Assembly (NCBI GenBank): GCA_942493145.1
Contig: OW818679.1
Coordinates: 3,472,001 to 3,536,000, forward strand
Length of the DNA stretch: 64,000 nucleotides
Source: ENR-C20 sp942493145
GTDB taxonomy: Bacteria; Bacillota; Clostridia; Acetivibrionales; DTU013
Reading direction: 5' to 3'
In this document: piece by piece, positions 61,453 through 64,000 of the stretch
Numbering within the stretch: the first letter of the stretch is position 1
Layout: every line of letters begins with the position of its first letter
Notes under the pieces: generated by a model
What the model saw: only the letters and a program-made list of their open reading frames with translations
Told to the model about the DNA's origin: nothing
Database searches by the model: none
Program-made: the position numbers and the translations under genes

Positions 61453-61638
61453 TACACATTTGTCAGAAGGCCAAAATAATCCAAATAAAATATTTAAATA
61501 ATTCCTTTGCATATATTTAAATGTGACGATATACTATCTATAGCAGTTTTGAATAAAGGTAGAAATTTGGCTCTGAACAGTATCATTTTTTTGTTTGAGA
61601 AATAATAATGTAGGTAAGTAATATATAAGGTGATGGTT

Positions 61639-62265
61639 ATGAAGATAGAGAAGATAAGTGATAACATGATAAAGGTAACGGTCTCCGTGAATGACCTCGA
61701 AGAACGCAATATTGACCTTAATGCGCTAAACTACAACTCGCCTGCTGCCCAGGAACTATTCTGGGATATGATGGAACAGGCAGAAGAGCAGTATGGTTTT
61801 AACATGTCCGATTCACAGTTGGTAATTGAGCCTATTCCGGACTCTACCGAAGGCTTTATAATAACAATAACAAAAATGGATGAAGACGGAGATTTTGAAT
61901 CAATTCAGAAATATATTAAAAGCAAACTGAAGAAGAGTGATCTACGGGTAAAGAAGAAGAGTCGCAAGGTTTGCGCCACCATTATGGTATTCTCATTCGG
62001 CTCCATCGACGACGTATGCCTTCTGAGCAAAAGGATAGTTAACATATACTCAGGTGAAAGCACCCTGTTTAAATGCAGGGATACCTACTATCTGGTAATG
62101 ACAAAGAGCAATATAATTACACCTGAAACAGGTTCTCTTGAACTGTTGCTCGCGGAATATGGCAAGCGGATAGTTAATACCAGCTTTTTCGAAGGCTATT
62201 TGAATGAATATGGAGAAAAAATCATAGAAAACAATGCTCTGGAAATACTAAGAAAATATTTTTAA
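61639..62265 (+). CDS. mecA: Adaptor protein MecA
   Basis: This 208-aa protein has the MecA N-terminal domain (MKIEKISDNMIKVTVSVNDL, YNSPAAQELFWDMMEQAEEQ) and an acidic linker followed by the ClpC-binding C-terminal domain. It brings substrates to ClpCP. The ATG at 61,639 follows AAGGTGATG; GTG and ATG codons a few positions upstream are alternatives. Its stop codon directly abuts that of the convergent VanW-domain gene. Confidence 0.88.
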   Translation: MKIEKISDNMIKVTVSVNDLEERNIDLNALNYNSPAAQELFWDMMEQAEEQYGFNMSDSQLVIEPIPDSTEGFIITITKMDEDGDFESIQKYIKSKLKKSDLRVKKKSRKVCATIMVFSFGSIDDVCLLSKRIVNIYSGESTLFKCRDTYYLVMTKSNIITPETGSLELLLAEYGKRIVNTSFFEGYLNEYGEKIIENNALEILRKYF

Positions 62266-63612
62266 TCATTTGTTATCGGGATTTGTCCAATCTGTTTGCG
62301 GCCCAACCTGCACTATTTCATTTACCGCCTCATATTTGTCTGTGCCTATGAGCTCTTGCCCCCTGTAAACCTCAACCAGCATACCTTTTTTACCCTGACT
62401 GAGAACAACCTTCTCACCTTTTTTGATATCCTTGTTTTCGATATTTACAATAGTAGGTTCAAACATCTGTATGACATCGACTTTAAGCTGAGTTTCTTCT
62501 TCCTGCTTTTTATCACGAAGATTACCGGCAATCCTTACAGTAAGTTTGTCACCCTCGCATTCTGCAAAAATGGCGATTTTATTATTAAGGGTATTTTTGA
62601 ATTTGAGATCTCCCCCATTGTTTGAAATCCAGGCATCCAAGCCAGGCTCGATATATTCCGTTGGTAATTCATGAGGTAATCTTGTGATGGCCTCTTTTTT
62701 CAGGCCGGCTTTCAGTAGTGCGGCATACAAGGTTGATGCAACCTGGCTGTATCCCTCATTGTCGTTGCTCATATCCAAATTCGTATATTTGATAAAGGAG
62801 AATTCCATATACTCATTGGAACCAGAGCCGTCATAGACTGGTATTATAAGACCGTCAATGGCATCAGCCGCTTTCCTTATGGAATCTTCCCCCGAAGGAT
62901 TTGCAATGTCTGTAGAATATTCTGCAATCACCTGTTCGATTTCTTCTATATCACGCAGGCGAATTTCAGGATCTATAATCTCGATTTCGTCGTTGCTATA
63001 AGTATTCAAGGTTACTGCAGATCCGGGATCTTTTTCAATCTGATCCTTGATCATACTTGCGGCTTTTGCAATATTCAGCTTTAATCCGCTTGTCTCAGCT
63101 GTTTTGACGATTTTACCGTCAATAATGGTTAACGCAGCATCTTGAGCATCCTTATCCACCAATTTTGCTTTTTCAATGAGCTTCTGTCTTATCTTTCCTT
63201 CATTGAACGTAATAACAGGCTTTATATAAGTGTTTTCGGCTATAGGATAACCCTTCATGACGTCACGAAGTTTCTTTACAGCTGATATTCCGCTCACTGA
63301 TGAAAGCGTTGCTTCGCTGTCAAAGTCTGCATTTAGTTCGGAATATGGTATATTGAATTCGTCTATGTCTTTTACTATGATTTTAAGACTGTCTTTAGAA
63401 AAGATGTCGGTATAATACACATCAAGTTTGGCGGAAGCTTCTTCCCCGTTCAATCCGCCTATATCAACATCTCCGATATAGACACCTTTCTGGATTGAAT
63501 CACCTGTACTTAAGTGTGTGGCATACAAGCCCGCACTCAATGCCAGAAATCCTTGAACCGATATGATTATGAAAGCTATTACGGTGTTCCGAAGTTTAAA
63601 CACTGGCCACAC
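62266..63612 (-). CDS. VanW/G5-domain envelope protein
   Basis: This 448-aa protein has an N-terminal membrane anchor or signal (residues 8-30), a PG_binding_4/YoaR-like region (about 35-235), a VanW domain (about 260-345, with YSQVASTLYAALLKAG) and a C-terminal G5 domain (about 370-435, IENKDIKKGEKVVLSQGKKG). Proteins of this form sit in the Gram-positive envelope. VanW itself is of unknown activity. The preceding gene on the strand is cut by the window edge. Confidence 0.88.
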   Translation of the reverse strand: MWPVFKLRNTVIAFIIISVQGFLALSAGLYATHLSTGDSIQKGVYIGDVDIGGLNGEEASAKLDVYYTDIFSKDSLKIIVKDIDEFNIPYSELNADFDSEATLSSVSGISAVKKLRDVMKGYPIAENTYIKPVITFNEGKIRQKLIEKAKLVDKDAQDAALTIIDGKIVKTAETSGLKLNIAKAASMIKDQIEKDPGSAVTLNTYSNDEIEIIDPEIRLRDIEEIEQVIAEYSTDIANPSGEDSIRKAADAIDGLIIPVYDGSGSNEYMEFSFIKYTNLDMSNDNEGYSQVASTLYAALLKAGLKKEAITRLPHELPTEYIEPGLDAWISNNGGDLKFKNTLNNKIAIFAECEGDKLTVRIAGNLRDKKQEEETQLKVDVIQMFEPTIVNIENKDIKKGEKVVLSQGKKGMLVEVYRGQELIGTDKYEAVNEIVQVGPQTDWTNPDNK

Positions 63613-63672
63613 TCCCTGTCAGTAAAAAAGTATAAAGCATTACTGCCTTATACTTTAATGAAACTTTGGGCA

Positions 63673-64000
63673 TTAACTCCTGTTGTTCATTACCAGCTCT
63701 ATTAGCTTACCCTTGGCTTTTGCTTCATCTATGACACTATCTTCAATAAGCATTCCCTCACTGATAATAACGTTACCATCACCATCCATGATTGTTTTTG
63801 TTACGGTTCTTCCGTTAAGGTACTGCCTCTGTCTCTGTTCAAACAGTAATGCAGCATTGTTGTCCTCTTGTCCGGTAACAGTATCAATCAATTCATTATC
63901 ATAGTTCCTGCTGACCTGTTCAGCATGGTTTTCATTATAATTCTCTGCATATCGATTATCGATAGATATAGGCTCACGTTCTGTATTCGGTACGCTTTCA
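63673..64000 (-). CDS. C-terminal part of a protein running off the right edge
   Basis: The frame is open from the window edge to a stop at 63,673 (about 108 codons). The first 50 visible residues are Asn/Glu-rich and disordered-looking. The last 45 (GRTVTKTIMDGDGNVIISEG, then EDSVIDEAKAKGKLIELV) resemble the end of PRC-barrel-type proteins in clostridia. It lies 60 bp upstream of the VanW gene on the same strand, probably an operon. Confidence 0.5.
   Translation of the reverse strand, partial: ESVPNTEREPISIDNRYAENYNENHAEQVSRNYDNELIDTVTGQEDNNAALLFEQRQRQYLNGRTVTKTIMDGDGNVIISEGMLIEDSVIDEAKAKGKLIELVMNNRS

Noticed and set aside
1..64000. CRISPR arrays, tRNA and rRNA genes, known riboswitches, insertion sequences
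   Set aside because: No regularly spaced repeats, cloverleaf-like segments, conserved riboswitch cores or transposase genes were recognised by eye. A covariance-model scan was not possible.

Overview
The window looks like a piece of a Bacillota chromosome, most likely class Clostridia. The right-hand third carries low-to-moderate GC core genes typical of clostridia: rlmD, a methyl-accepting chemotaxis protein, an M23 peptidase next to a bactofilin, a class A PBP, proB and proA, potABCD, pyk, a PlsC-like acyltransferase, mecA and a VanW/G5 protein. Shine-Dalgarno sequences are strong, and TTG and GTG starts are common. No rRNA, tRNA or CRISPR array was recognised by eye.

Positions 1 to about 40,560 look like cargo plus backbone of an integrative conjugative element (ICE) of the Tn1549/CTn type, abutting the 3' end of rlmD. 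The backbone (23.0-40.5 kb, all minus strand) runs in transcription order: parA, parB, a replication-initiator-like protein, a DUF3846 protein, PcfB-like, VirD4, a Maff2-type small membrane protein, a VirB6-like protein, PrgI, VirB4, an M23 peptidase (CD1108 type), DUF4315, DUF4366 (CD1107 type), a 64-aa protein, topB, a 61-aa protein, a RadC/JAB protein, mobC, a CD1845-type membrane protein and a MOBP relaxase. No integrase or excisionase is visible, so the other end of the element probably lies left of position 1.

Positions 1 to 22.8 kb are an accessory island, almost all on the minus strand. It holds a complete Gabija pair (gajA, gajB), an HD phosphohydrolase-like protein, a small Cys-containing protein of unknown function, a deoxyinosine/uracil-DNA glycosylase-like protein, a YobI/KAP-like membrane P-loop NTPase of about 1,225 aa, a DUF6998-like protein with a zinc ribbon, a stand-alone UvrD-like helicase, a divergent alpha/beta-hydrolase controlled from the same region as an XRE regulator plus a NarL-type two-component pair, a methyltransferase fused to a specificity half, and a type I restriction operon hsdM-hsdS-hsdR (hsdR runs off the left edge). 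The island reads as mobile anti-phage cargo. Gabija and type I restriction are known defences. The NTPase/DUF6998 pair, the glycosylase/HD/Cys-protein group and the methyltransferase-specificity fusion are the least explained parts.

From 40.84 kb rightward the genes are ordinary chromosomal ones: RNA methylation (rlmD), chemotaxis, cell-envelope morphogenesis (M23, bactofilin, PBP1A, VanW/G5), proline synthesis (proB and proA in an unusual divergent layout around a 36-aa membrane peptide), polyamine uptake (potABCD), glycolysis (pyk), lipid acylation and proteolysis adaptor (mecA). Several well-formed promoters, terminators and inverted repeats are listed with positions.
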